Numbered from the stretch's first letter, positions 24,082 through 33,075 are shown. The stretch is DNA of 64,000 bases from Planomicrobium soli (GCF_003014655.1 NZ_PYAT01000002.1:124001-188000), one strand, 5' to 3'. Made by a program: numbers and translations. The notes: generated from the letters alone by a model not told the origin.

Positions 24082-25114
24082 CGATTGTAACCACGCGGTT
24101 TGTTTCAGCTGCTTCAATAATGCCCAAAATGACTTTTAACGATGCGAGAGCATCTTCCCCGGTAACAATCGGGGTTTCATCCAGGCGGATGGCCTCAACA
24201 AAAGCATCAATGACGCCACTAGGTGTTTGGTTGTCGTTCGTTTGAATCGCTTCAAGTTGATAATTGGTCTTTTCGCCATTTTTCATCAGTACTTCAATCT
24301 GGTATTTGTCGTTATGGTAAATTTTTAATATTCCTTTCTGGCAATAAATGATTGTGCTATTGTCTTCTTCCCCGTAATACGTCCATGAGAAAGATGCTGT
24401 GCCAATCCGCCCTTTCTTGGTTTTCAGGCTGCAGACTAGGTTGTCGCAAACTTCAATCGGCTTGCCGTTTTCATCTACTTTGTCGAGTGCGCCCTGAAAA
24501 GCGCTGACCTGTTCAATTTCATCATCCAGCAAATAATGCAGCAAATCCACTTTGTGGACGCCTAAATCTCCGGCAACCCCATGGCCAGACCTCTCTTTTT
24601 TAAAGAACCAGGTAGAGTTTGTTTTATTGAATCCCCAGTCTTCCGGTCCTGAATGGCCGAATGTCGTCTGGAACGTCAGCACTTTTCCAAGGTCACCGCC
24701 TTGAAGAATTTCCCGTGCTTTTTGATGGGCCCGTGTAAAACGCTGGTTATGGTCGACCATCAATTTTTTGCCCGATTTTTTCTGTGCGTCGATGATTTCT
24801 CGGGCATGTTCCACTGTCAGCGCAATCGGTTTTTCGCACAAGACATGTTTGCCGCTAAGCAATGCTTTAGAAGAAAACAAGTGATGGTGTTCATTCGATG
24901 AACAGTCGCTGATTGCCTGGATCTCCGGATCTTCAAACAATTCGTCCACGGTTTTTGCAACTTTGCCTCCAAACATAACTGCCAATGCTTCGGAGCGATC
25001 CAGGTTTCGATCGTAAAACACGATTTCACTTACGTGTGGATTTGCTTTATATTCCGGCGCATGACGCGCTTTTGTTATCGATCCGCACCCGATAATCCCT
25101 ACTTTTATACCCAT
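24056..25114 (-). CDS. Gfo/Idh/MocA family NAD(P)-dependent oxidoreductase
   Basis: Sugar or inositol dehydrogenase-like protein (352 aa). N-terminal Rossmann motif VGIIGCGSITKARHAPEY, the family EKP motif (HVLCEKPIALT) and the substrate-domain GVAGDLGVHKVDLLHYL are clear. The ATG at 25114 is chosen; an in-frame GTG six bases earlier is possible. It is the last gene of the operon after the sugar ABC permease (stop at 25124), so it probably oxidises the imported sugar or its derivative. Substrate unknown. Confidence 0.88.
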   Translation of the reverse strand: MGIKVGIIGCGSITKARHAPEYKANPHVSEIVFYDRNLDRSEALAVMFGGKVAKTVDELFEDPEIQAISDCSSNEHHHLFSSKALLSGKHVLCEKPIALTVEHAREIIDAQKKSGKKLMVDHNQRFTRAHQKAREILQGGDLGKVLTFQTTFGHSGPEDWGFNKTNSTWFFKKERSGHGVAGDLGVHKVDLLHYLLDDEIEQVSAFQGALDKVDENGKPIEVCDNLVCSLKTKKGRIGTASFSWTYYGEEDNSTIIYCQKGILKIYHNDKYQIEVLMKNGEKTNYQLEAIQTNDNQTPSGVIDAFVEAIRLDETPIVTGEDALASLKVILGIIEAAETNRVVTIEEESLQTL

Positions 25115-25123
25115 GTACACACC

Positions 25124-26098
25124 CTACTCTCTTTTTTGGAATACAACTGCAATGATGATGATCAATCCTTTCACAAAACCTTGAAGATGCGGGGAGACGT
25201 TCGTTAAATTCATCATATTGTTCAATATGCCTAAAATTAATACGCCAAATAGCGTACCGATAATTTTGCCTCGCCCACCTGTCATTCGAGTACCGCCGAT
25301 AATAACAGCAGCGATAGCATCCAGTTCGTATTGAGACCCTGAACTCGACGAGGAAATGGAATTCAAACGCGATGTTTCAATAACCGCTGCTACCCCTACT
25401 AATGTACCGATCAACGTATAGACGCCAATTTTCATTCGGTCCACTCGGATTGCCGAAAGGAGTGCCGCTTTCTCATTGCTTCCAAGCGCATAGACATAGC
25501 GCCCAAAGCGGGTTTTATGCATCAATACAAAAACCAAAGCGGTCATTGCAAAAAAGATCAGGACCGGCACGTCGAATATCCACAGGTCACTATTTGCAAT
25601 CATTGTGAATCCAGAAACTTCCCCGGACACACTGCCCCCGTTTGCGATATAAAGCGCAATCGAGCGGGCACCCGCCATCATGCCAAGCGTGGCGATAAAC
25701 GAAGCGATCCTTCCTTTGGCAACCATAAGCCCATTCAAAAAACCGGCGAACGAGCCGACAAGCAGCGCTGTAAACACTCCTACAAGAATACTGCCTGAAG
25801 CGTTCAATGCCAGAACCGAGATAACACCGGCTAATGCGAGCACCGAGCCAACCGATAAATCGATTCCCCCCGATAGCATAACTACGGTCATGCCCATCGC
25901 GATAATGCCGATGATGGAAACTTGCATCAAGATATTCAACTGGTTGTTCATATCAAGGAAACGGGGATTTAAAATAGATGATCCGATGAACAAGATGATA
26001 AAAGCAATGATGACACTGTATTCCGACCATAGCCAAGACAATCGGCTCTTCGTCGTGTGGGTTTCCCGTTGGTATTCTTTAACATCTACGTTAGCCAA
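25124..26098 (-). CDS. Sugar ABC transporter permease, RbsC-like
   Basis: Inner-membrane permease (324 aa, 8-10 segments) of the ribose-type (BPD_transp_2) family. Typical are VVMLSGGIDLSVGS, LGSNEKAALLSAIRVDRMK and AAVIIGGTRMTGGRG. The start is taken as TTG at 26098, 9 nt after AAGGGAGG; it overlaps the ATPase stop by 8 bp. The in-frame ATG at 26131 lies well inside the ATPase gene and lacks a site. Confidence 0.9.
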   Translation of the reverse strand: MANVDVKEYQRETHTTKSRLSWLWSEYSVIIAFIILFIGSSILNPRFLDMNNQLNILMQVSIIGIIAMGMTVVMLSGGIDLSVGSVLALAGVISVLALNASGSILVGVFTALLVGSFAGFLNGLMVAKGRIASFIATLGMMAGARSIALYIANGGSVSGEVSGFTMIANSDLWIFDVPVLIFFAMTALVFVLMHKTRFGRYVYALGSNEKAALLSAIRVDRMKIGVYTLIGTLVGVAAVIETSRLNSISSSSSGSQYELDAIAAVIIGGTRMTGGRGKIIGTLFGVLILGILNNMMNLTNVSPHLQGFVKGLIIIIAVVFQKRE

Positions 26099-27602
26099 TT
26101 TGTGCGACCTCCCTTTTCGAACCCGTTGCATAGTTCATGATCTCTTCTTCATTTGCTTCATCTGCCGTAAAACGGGCCGTTATCTCCCCATGGAACATGA
26201 CGTTGATGTTGTGGCAGATGCGCATCACTTCCGGAGCTTCGGAAGAAAGGATGATGACCGCTTTTCCAAGTTTTGCAAGTTCGACAATTTGCTGATAAAT
26301 TTCCTGCTTAGCGCCGACGTCGATACCTTGGGTAGGGTTATCAAAAATCAACAGTTCAGTTTCTGCTTCCAGCCATTTCGCAATGATGACTTTTTGCTGA
26401 TTTCCTCCACTCAATTTATCAATGGCGATACGCGGATTGTGCACTTTAATATTCAAAGCTTCCTTATAGAACTGGAACTTCGTCCGCTCTTCCTTGTCTT
26501 GGATAAAGCCCCCTTTTTCAAAATTGCCCATAGAAGATAAACTCATGTTATGAAGTACACTCAAATCCTTAATAATGGCATTTTCCTTGCGGTCTCTTGG
26601 CACCAATCCCATTCCCGCTTTCAATGCTTTGCGCGGGTGATCTATTTTCACCACTTGGCCGTTGATTTTAACCTCGCCCGTGTATTTTTTTCGATAGCCA
26701 AATAAGCTTTCAAAAAGTTCCGTTCTGCCATCACCCGCGAGACCTGTAAAACCGACAATCTCGCCTTTGCGAACAGCAAAATTTATATCCTTAAACGCAT
26801 TGCTTGTTAGGCCGTTCACATCTAAGACCACTGGTCCGAAAGGATGTTCATGCAAAAAGCGCTCTTGAGAAATCGCTTTCCCTACCATTGTTTTCGTAAT
26901 CGTTTCAATGTCTTCATGTTCCATGCTTCCTGTCCGCACCAATTCTCCGTCGCGCAAGACGGTGTAGCCATCGCACACTTCCTTGATTTCCTTCAGCTTA
27001 TGGGAAATGTAAATAATCGATACGCCTGAGTTCTTTAGGTTTTTCATCAGCCCAAACAACCTGTTCACTTCGTGCTCCGCTAACGATGTCGTTGGTTCGT
27101 CCATAATAATCAACCGGGATTTGTGCAGCAGCGCTTTGGAAATTTCAATCAGTTGCTTGTAGGATGTCGCTAAATTTCGGACGTATTCTTTCGGGTCAAT
27201 GTCGACACCGAGTTTTGATAAAATTTCATGTGTTTGCCGGCACATTTCTTCTACTTTCAAAAAGCCGAATTTATTGCGCAGCTCAGATCCTAAAAACATG
27301 TTTTCATAGACGCGAAGATCCGAAACCATATTGAGTTCCTGGTGGATGAAGCTGATGCCATGCTCTTGCGAGACCCGGGGATTCAGCATCTTCACTTCTT
27401 CGCCGTTAATATAAATCGCTCCGCTGTCGGGCTGGTGGACACCACCCAGTATATTCATCAACGTGGATTTGCCTGCACCGTTTTCACCTAGTAAAGCATG
27501 GATTTCACCTTGCTCCACTTGGAGCGTGACCCCCTTTAAAACCGGGACACCATTGAACGATTTTTTAATTTCTTGCATCGTTATAAAAGGATTTGAAGTC
27601 AT
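26091..27602 (-). CDS. Sugar ABC transporter ATP-binding protein, RbsA/MglA-like
   Basis: Tandem ATPase (503 aa). The first domain has Walker A GENGAGKST, LATSYKQLIEISKAL in place of a canonical signature, and Walker B LIIMDEPTT. The second has the degenerate Walker A GLAGDGRTE and signature LSGGNQQKV, as usual for ribose-type importers. The ATG at 27602 follows GAGGGGG by about 9 nt. A 422-bp gap holding a repeat separates it from the binding-protein gene. Confidence 0.92.
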   Translation of the reverse strand: MTSNPFITMQEIKKSFNGVPVLKGVTLQVEQGEIHALLGENGAGKSTLMNILGGVHQPDSGAIYINGEEVKMLNPRVSQEHGISFIHQELNMVSDLRVYENMFLGSELRNKFGFLKVEEMCRQTHEILSKLGVDIDPKEYVRNLATSYKQLIEISKALLHKSRLIIMDEPTTSLAEHEVNRLFGLMKNLKNSGVSIIYISHKLKEIKEVCDGYTVLRDGELVRTGSMEHEDIETITKTMVGKAISQERFLHEHPFGPVVLDVNGLTSNAFKDINFAVRKGEIVGFTGLAGDGRTELFESLFGYRKKYTGEVKINGQVVKIDHPRKALKAGMGLVPRDRKENAIIKDLSVLHNMSLSSMGNFEKGGFIQDKEERTKFQFYKEALNIKVHNPRIAIDKLSGGNQQKVIIAKWLEAETELLIFDNPTQGIDVGAKQEIYQQIVELAKLGKAVIILSSEAPEVMRICHNINVMFHGEITARFTADEANEEEIMNYATGSKREVAQIG

Positions 27603-28024
27603 AGCCTTGATCCCCCTCATATAGGAAAACAGGAAATACAATGAAGAGCATTGTATTTCCCAGATTGTTGATAACTCAATATAATAAATGATTAAAGAAA
27701 TGTCCTAATGAATATTCCGCAAACCAGCTGCGCTTTCCGCGGGCTCGAGCCGAAACATGCGAGGCTATGGCTTTGCGACGAAGCGCGAAGCGTTGCAGGA
27801 GCACACGTTTTCTCCGCTGTTTTGCTCCATAGTTAAAGGTTAGGTACAAAGCAAACTCCTCTAATTTCAGCGGAGGGCGGCGACTCCAGCGGGACCAGCG
27901 CGAGCCGAAGACCCTAGACGGAGCAAAGCGGAGGAAGCGGCTGAGGCCGTGCCCGCGGAAAGCGTCCGCCTGGAGCGAAATGAAAAATCTTCTATGAGTT
28001 TTTCAAAAGCCTAAGGAAATACAA
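27603..28024. repeat. GC-rich dispersed repeat, copy 2, between binding protein and ATPase genes
   Basis: From about 27722 to 27990 the sequence is strongly GC-rich. Positions 27935-27986 match copy 1 (14041-14092) in inverse orientation at 50 of 52 bases. The left part (27722-27810, GCTTTCCGCGGGCTCGAGCC) looks like a second, related repeat, giving a composite element. No reading frame with a ribosome site is seen. Its place inside an operon may lower downstream expression. Confidence 0.85.
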
Positions 28025-29011
28025 TTAGAATTTAGATTCTGGATCATAGAACTCATCAACGTTTTCTTTTGTTACTTGAGTCGCTTCTTTCACAACCATT
28101 GTCTCAGCCGGTTCCTCGCCTTTAGCAAGATCAGCTGCAATTTTCACTGCGTCTTCAACCATTGTCGGCGAATACAGGAACGTCGCTTTCATGAGGCCAT
28201 CATTTTTGATGTCTTCAAATACCTGCTTCGCACCGCCCGCACCTGTTACGAATTGGATATCCGTACGGCCTGCTTCTTCAATTGCTTGAAGAACACCTAA
28301 CGCCATCCCGTCATCCTGTGTGAAGACTGCATCGATTTGCGGGTTTGCCTGTAAAATGTTCTGCATAACTTCCAATGATTTCTCAGTTGAAAAATCGCCG
28401 CTTTGGGAAGCGATGATTTCCAAGCCCTCAGAAGCTTCGACTGCTTCTTTGAAACCTGATCCTCGCTGTTCAGTGACTGAACTTGGCGGCCCTGAAATTT
28501 CAACAACTTTACCTTTTCCGCCCAATTGTTCAACAAAGAATTTACCGGCATTGACGCCGATTCCTTCGTTATCACCTTTTACTACAACTGTAGCTGCATC
28601 GTTTTCAAGTTCACGGTCCACAATAACGAGCGGAATGCCCGCGTCTTTTATTTTTTGCCCCACCGGAGTCAATGCTGCAGATTCAATCGGAAGCATTACG
28701 ATGACATCTACATCTTGAGCGATCAAGTCGTCTACATCGTTCGCTTGTTTGTTCGGATCTGCCGCATTGGTCATGACATATTCAATCCCATCGCTTTCCT
28801 GCAGTGCCTTTGCTTGCTTTTCTGCGCTGTCAATCAACGCGCCCATCCAACCATGCGTTGCAGAAGGCAAAGAAATACCAATTTTCACTGTATCGTCCGT
28901 TTCTCCTCCACTGCTGCCGGAACCCGAACTTTCGCTTTCACTGCCGCTTCCGCATGCTGCCAAGCCAAACACCGTGACTACTGCCAAAAACAAAATCCAT
29001 AATTTTTTCAC
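28025..29011 (-). CDS. Sugar ABC transporter substrate-binding lipoprotein, RbsB-like
   Basis: Periplasmic-binding-protein family 4 receptor (328 aa). The lipobox is LAACG (Cys20), followed by a Ser/Gly/Glu linker, then VKIGISLPSATHGWMGAL, LPIESAALTPV, VDRELEN and FTQDDGMALGVLQAI. The start is GTG at 29011, 8 nt from AAAGGGG; the GTG at 29020 falls inside that site. First transporter gene after lacI, in the order receptor-ATPase-permease-dehydrogenase. Sugar unknown; DDGMALG-type motifs fit ribose/inositol-class receptors. Confidence 0.9.
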   Translation of the reverse strand: MKKLWILFLAVVTVFGLAACGSGSESESSGSGSSGGETDDTVKIGISLPSATHGWMGALIDSAEKQAKALQESDGIEYVMTNAADPNKQANDVDDLIAQDVDVIVMLPIESAALTPVGQKIKDAGIPLVIVDRELENDAATVVVKGDNEGIGVNAGKFFVEQLGGKGKVVEISGPPSSVTEQRGSGFKEAVEASEGLEIIASQSGDFSTEKSLEVMQNILQANPQIDAVFTQDDGMALGVLQAIEEAGRTDIQFVTGAGGAKQVFEDIKNDGLMKATFLYSPTMVEDAVKIAADLAKGEEPAETMVVKEATQVTKENVDEFYDPESKF

Positions 29012-29049
29012 TTTATTCACCCCTTTGTTTTTTTAAAAAGCTCCCCTTC

Positions 29050-29067
29050 AATGTAAACGTTTACATT
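29050..29067. promoter_or_regulatory. Operator 1 of the LacI regulon (also matches cre)
   Basis: AATGTAAACGTTTACATT is a perfect 18-bp palindrome 39 bp upstream of the binding-protein gene. It matches operators 2 and 3 and also fits the CcpA cre consensus, so LacI-type or CcpA control cannot be separated. No good promoter hexamers flank it. Confidence 0.7.
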
Positions 29068-29073
29068 CACAAC

Positions 29074-29125
29074 TAAGGCCAGCGCTCCATCATTAATCCC
29101 CCTTAATAACAGAGCGCTGGTCTTA
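29074..29125 (-). terminator. Hairpin after the lacI gene, partial terminator or attenuator
   Basis: A 14-bp stem (TAAGGCCAGCGCTC with GAGCGCTGGTCTTA), but only a weak T run follows on the minus strand. As no promoter is seen between it and the binding-protein gene, read-through from lacI is plausible. Confidence 0.6.
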
Positions 29126-29131
29126 GCTGCA

Positions 29132-30121
29132 TTAACCCGATGTTGACTCCCGAATGATAAGTTCGTGTTCTAAAATGACACTGTCGACCTGCTCCCCTTT
29201 AAGGAGATCGATTAACATCCGCGCCGCAATGGTCCCCATTTTGTACATCGGTTGGGCAATTGTTGTCAGTGTCGGATTGGTCATGTTCGAAAAGTCGATT
29301 TTATCAAAACCGACTACCGCCATATCTTCCGGAACATCCAAACCTGCTGCATTGATTTCTTTCAAAGCTCCGATCGCTAGCAAATCCGATACTGCGAAAA
29401 CTGCAGTCGGCCGGTCCGGCAATGCCAGAACTTTTTTCATTGCCTGTTGTCCATGCTCGAACCCGAGCTGCTGGGTGTATAGGATGTAATCATCGATTAC
29501 CGGAATCCCGTATTCCGCCAATGCCCGCTGGTAACCTGCTCTTCGTTCACGCGCATACGAAAATTTTTCGTCCGTATTTATCAAGGCAACTTTACGATGC
29601 CCGATTTGGATCAAGTGCTTGACTGCCCGGTATGACGCTTCCTCACTGTCGATTGTTACGTATGGAATATCGATGCCACCTCCATATTCGCTGCATTGAA
29701 TGATTGCATACTTTTCCGCCAACTCTTTTAACGTCTCCACGTTTACTGCAGGATCCATTGAAATGATGCCATCCGCCATTTTCTTGCGTACCAGGTCAAA
29801 ATAGATATCTTCTTTTTCCGGCTTGGAATCCGTTTCGCACAGTAGGATGCTGTAGTTCTGGCTGAGCGCCATATTTTCAATTCCTTTAATGATTTCAAAA
29901 TAGAACGGATTAGAAATAGTCGGAATTAAAATCAGCATGATCCGGCTTTCGGAATTTCTTAAATTTCTTCCAAGCATGCTCGGTTCGTAATTCAATTCTT
30001 TGATCGCTTCTTCCACTTTCTGTTTTGTTTTTGAAGCCACTTTGTTCTGGCCGTTCAAGACGCGCGATACTGTGGCGACAGAAACTCCCGCTTGCTTCGC
30101 TACTTGCTGGATATTTGCCAT
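29132..30121 (-). CDS. LacI-family transcriptional regulator
   Basis: Repressor (329 aa) with an N-terminal LacI helix-turn-helix (QQVAKQAGVSVATVSRVLNG) and a periplasmic-binding-like sensor domain (LILIPTISNPFYFEIIKGIE, FAVSDLLAIGALKEI, VGFDKIDFSNMTNP). It lies divergent from the isomerase gene and upstream of the transporter operon. Three similar 18-bp palindromes stand in the three relevant upstream regions, so it probably controls its own operon and the isomerase, with release by the imported sugar. Confidence 0.93.
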   Translation of the reverse strand: MANIQQVAKQAGVSVATVSRVLNGQNKVASKTKQKVEEAIKELNYEPSMLGRNLRNSESRIMLILIPTISNPFYFEIIKGIENMALSQNYSILLCETDSKPEKEDIYFDLVRKKMADGIISMDPAVNVETLKELAEKYAIIQCSEYGGGIDIPYVTIDSEEASYRAVKHLIQIGHRKVALINTDEKFSYARERRAGYQRALAEYGIPVIDDYILYTQQLGFEHGQQAMKKVLALPDRPTAVFAVSDLLAIGALKEINAAGLDVPEDMAVVGFDKIDFSNMTNPTLTTIAQPMYKMGTIAARMLIDLLKGEQVDSVILEHELIIRESTSG

Positions 30122-30159
30122 CTTCTTTTCCTACTTTCCCGGATTTCATTAATGTTTAA

Positions 30160-30209
30160 AATGAAATCGATTACATTTTCATAGTATTATCTTCAGAATT
30201 ATCTGTCAA
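30160..30209 (-). promoter_or_regulatory. lacI promoter with operator 2
   Basis: On the minus strand TTGACA (30204-30209), a 17-nt spacer and TACTAT (30181-30186) form a sigma-A promoter. Three bases downstream begins the operator AATGTAATCGATTTCATT (30160-30177), placed over the start site. Confidence 0.75.
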
Positions 30210-30235
30210 TATAAATTTTAAATTTAAATAAAGGG

Positions 30236-30285
30236 TTGATTTACTTGAATATTATCTATATCTTAAAAATGTAACGGTTTACATT
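30236..30285 (+). promoter_or_regulatory. Isomerase promoter with operator 3
   Basis: TTGATT (30236-30241), a 17-nt spacer and TATCTT (30259-30264), followed three bases on by AATGTAACGGTTTACATT (30268-30285). The geometry mirrors the lacI promoter. Confidence 0.7.
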
Positions 30286-30322
30286 TCAGTATATTCTGAT
30301 ATTTTACTATGGGGGGATTCTT

Positions 30323-31291
30323 TTGAAACTGGGCGTTTTTACTGTATTATTCTCCGATAAGAATTTCGAGGACATGTTAAGCTTTGTTTCTTCTAAAGGA
30401 GTGGAAGCGATCGAACTGGGCACAGGCGGCTATGCAAACGAGGTTCACTGCAAAGTAGATGAACTGCTGGCTGATGATGAAAAACTCCACCGCTTCAGGC
30501 AACAAATGGCCGATGCCAACTTGACGATCAGCGCACTCAGCTGCCACTCCAATCCGCTCCATCCGCAAAAAGGGATAGCCGGTCCCGCCGATGAATTGCT
30601 GGTTAAAACGATGCAGCTGGCTTCTAAACTCAGCGTTCCGGTAGTCAACACGTTTTCGGGTTGTCCGGGCGATCATGAAAATGCCCTATATCCAAATTGG
30701 CCGGTCTCTCCCTGGCCGCATGATTTCCAGGAAGTGCTCAAATGGCAGTGGGAAGAAAAGCTTATCCCCTACTGGAAGGAAAAAAACAGGTTGGCCGAGT
30801 CACTTAATGTCAAAATCGGCTTAGAGCTTCATGGCGGTTTTTCCGTGCATACACCAGCGACGATGCTGCGGCTGCGGGAAGCATGCGGTCCGGCAATTGG
30901 CGCAAACCTCGACCCAAGCCACATGTGGTGGCAAGGCATCGATCCGGTTGAAGCCATTAAAATTCTAGGGCGTGAAGGAGCCATACATCATTTTCATGCG
31001 AAAGATACCATCATCGATCAGCCCAACATGAATCGCAACGGCCTGACCGATATGACCGACTACTCCCAGATGCAAGACCGCTCCTGGTATTTCCGCACTG
31101 TCGGTTTTGGCCATGATTTAAAGACGTGGGCAGACATTATCAGCACACTTCGGCTTTATGGCTACGATTACGTCGTCAGCATTGAACACGAAGACGGCTT
31201 AATGTCGATCAACGAAGGCTTTACAAAGGCCGTTGAAAACTTAAAGCCGCTCATTGTCAAAGAGTCCGTCGGCGAGATGTGGTGGGCTTAA
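30323..31291 (+). CDS. Sugar phosphate isomerase/epimerase family protein (AP endonuclease 2 fold)
   Basis: TIM-barrel protein of the xylose-isomerase-like family (322 aa). Expected metal ligands are Glu in IGLELHGGF, Asp/His in NLDPSHMWWQ, His in HFHAKDT and Glu in VSIEHEDGL. The start is TTG at 30323 after GGGGGG. It is divergent from lacI, shares the operator type and so probably works with the transporter and the Gfo/Idh dehydrogenase in one sugar or polyol pathway. Dehydrogenase plus isomerase pairs of this kind handle inositols and rare sugars; the substrate is not identified. Confidence 0.88.
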   Translation: MKLGVFTVLFSDKNFEDMLSFVSSKGVEAIELGTGGYANEVHCKVDELLADDEKLHRFRQQMADANLTISALSCHSNPLHPQKGIAGPADELLVKTMQLASKLSVPVVNTFSGCPGDHENALYPNWPVSPWPHDFQEVLKWQWEEKLIPYWKEKNRLAESLNVKIGLELHGGFSVHTPATMLRLREACGPAIGANLDPSHMWWQGIDPVEAIKILGREGAIHHFHAKDTIIDQPNMNRNGLTDMTDYSQMQDRSWYFRTVGFGHDLKTWADIISTLRLYGYDYVVSIEHEDGLMSINEGFTKAVENLKPLIVKESVGEMWWA

Positions 31292-31303
31292 TAGAATAAA
31301 AAG

Positions 31304-31333
31304 GCCCCACTCCAGTTATTGAGTGGGGCTTTC
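31304..31333 (+). terminator. Terminator of the isomerase gene
   Basis: Stem GCCCCACTC/GAGTGGGGC followed by a short T run. Confidence 0.75.
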
Positions 31334-31403
31334 GTATTTCAGAATGTATTTTGCTGAAAGGGAAAATAATTGCCTCCTATTAAAAAAGCAGAGTTCGAAA
31401 ATC

Positions 31404-31874
31404 TTAGTCCTGAATGACGTCAATCAGTTCCATATGAACATCTACAAAATAAGTCTCGAGTAATTCCGCAATTCGGCCATCCAGCTGATGGTATTCCCAA
31501 TCTGCTTGTTCAACGACCGCATAAAACTCACCTTCTTTGACTTCACCGTTTTCCAGCGCCTTGAACTTTTGCCACATTTCCTGGCCATAATTCTTTTCGA
31601 TAGCAGCATAATCATAAGCTCCAATTGCCTCAAGAGAGCCTACCAAGGCATCCAAAAAACTTGTGACGCCTACTTCTTCGATATGCCCGGAAAACCAGTT
31701 CATCAAAATTTCATGGCCGCCGCTTTCAAGCTCTGAATAGTATTGAAAAGCTAAAAATGCTTCATCAGCAGGCTGATTTCTTGTCGGATAATCGTATTCG
31801 CTGATGGTCGCTATCACCGCATTCCAAATATCATCCTTGGTCACCAAATCTCTTCGATACATTTTCGGCTTCAT
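31404..31874 (-). CDS. DUF4375/DMP19-like protein
   Basis: Cytoplasmic acidic protein (156 aa). QPADEAFLAFQYYSELESGGHEILMNWFSG is the kind of signature (YYxELxxGGxxQ/LxNxF) seen in DMP19-like DUF4375 proteins. The ATG at 31874 (MKPKMYRRDL) follows GGAGGG; upstream in-frame ATGs lack a site. Function unknown. Confidence 0.75.
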   Translation of the reverse strand: MKPKMYRRDLVTKDDIWNAVIATISEYDYPTRNQPADEAFLAFQYYSELESGGHEILMNWFSGHIEEVGVTSFLDALVGSLEAIGAYDYAAIEKNYGQEMWQKFKALENGEVKEGEFYAVVEQADWEYHQLDGRIAELLETYFVDVHMELIDVIQD

Positions 31875-32104
31875 TCTATTCCCTCCAATTGAATAACGCA
31901 TGTCTATATAACCCATTATACCAATTTTCGTTAGTTTGAGTTGTCCCACTAAAAGGGTAATGTTCACTATTACAAAAAAGGTGGGATATGTATGCGTATG
32001 GGTTGCATGAGCAGCATCATCATTTCAATTGTTATTTCTATTCTTCTTACATTATTGATCAACTTCATTTTATAGAGACAAGTATGGGCAAGGAGTGTCA
32101 GCGG

Positions 32105-33016
32105 ATGGAACAGTCAATCCGGAGACTAACGCTCGAGGATTTCCCTTTTCTTGAAGCGATGGAAACCGGCATCGAAGATGATTACGTCAAACGGATTTTT
32201 GAGCGGCTTGTCACCACGGAGAACAACCGGCTATATGGGCTGTTTTTGGACAACCAACTGACAAGTGTCTGCGGCTATACAATTTTTGCGGATTGCTACG
32301 CGATGATTGGGCGGATACGGAGCGACATCCGCTTTAGGGGCCAAGCTTTGGCCACTCAATTGACAATCTATGTTAGGGATGAGGCGTTCAAGCTTCCCCG
32401 TATTCAATGGGTTGGCGCGAATACACAGGAAGAAAATGAGGCTGCCCGGCGCGTTCTTGAAAAAACCGGGTTCCGTGAATGCTCCACTCTTTATAGTGCC
32501 ACAACACAAGATCTATCGAAATTGGAGTCCAATGGGGTTCCATGGCAAGAAATTTATGGCCTTGACCAGAAAAAATCATGGATTTATAAACTTTATATAC
32601 AAACAGGCAAAGTCTTTCCGTATGAATGCTATTATCCATTCCCTGCTTCTAAGGATTTATTTTCTGAAGATAAGCTTGCAGAATGGTCGTTTTATGAAAA
32701 CGAAACCCGTACCCGTGTTCTGATCACGAAAAAGGATTTCAAGAAATACCACTATCTCCATGCCATTTATCCATGGAATGATTTAATGGAACAGGATGGG
32801 CTATGGGAAACCATTTCGAAAAACTATAAAAATTTATCGAGCGAAACCGAAGAGAAAACGTATATCTGGATGGATTTGACGAAAGACCAAGTACAATCCT
32901 TTCCGGAAGAACATGCTTTTGAATTGCCTTCCCCCTGGATGCTTTATGGCGTCTGGCGAAAAGAAAATACGAATTATTTGCATGATAACAAAGAGAATAT
33001 TCCTTTATCTCAATAG
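32105..33016 (+). CDS. GNAT-family acetyltransferase with C-terminal extension
   Basis: Protein of 303 aa whose N-terminal half is a GNAT fold (IRRLTLEDFPFLEAMETG, then IGRIRSDIRFRGQALATQL as the acetyl-CoA loop and NEAARRVLEKTGFREC). Residues about 150-303 form an extra aromatic-rich domain (YECYYPFPASKDLF, WMDLTKDQV) without a family I know. The ATG at 32105 follows AAGGAG by 9 nt; the longer frame from 31988 lacks a site. Substrate unknown. Confidence 0.8.
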   Translation: MEQSIRRLTLEDFPFLEAMETGIEDDYVKRIFERLVTTENNRLYGLFLDNQLTSVCGYTIFADCYAMIGRIRSDIRFRGQALATQLTIYVRDEAFKLPRIQWVGANTQEENEAARRVLEKTGFRECSTLYSATTQDLSKLESNGVPWQEIYGLDQKKSWIYKLYIQTGKVFPYECYYPFPASKDLFSEDKLAEWSFYENETRTRVLITKKDFKKYHYLHAIYPWNDLMEQDGLWETISKNYKNLSSETEEKTYIWMDLTKDQVQSFPEEHAFELPSPWMLYGVWRKENTNYLHDNKENIPLSQ

Positions 33017-33042
33017 CAGACCAATTAAACCCTACATTCAAT

Positions 33043-33075
33043 AAACGCCTGCATCTTTAAAAGATGCAGGCGTTT
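33043..33075. terminator. Bidirectional terminator between GNAT and carboxypeptidase genes
   Basis: A 15-bp perfect stem (AAACGCCTGCATCTT with its complement) and short loop between convergent genes. Confidence 0.88.

Noticed and set aside
29050-29067. Assignment of the palindrome solely to CcpA
   Set aside because: Although it fits cre, the two sister sites are placed at LacI-type positions and one of them does not fit cre, so a pathway-specific LacI is at least as likely.
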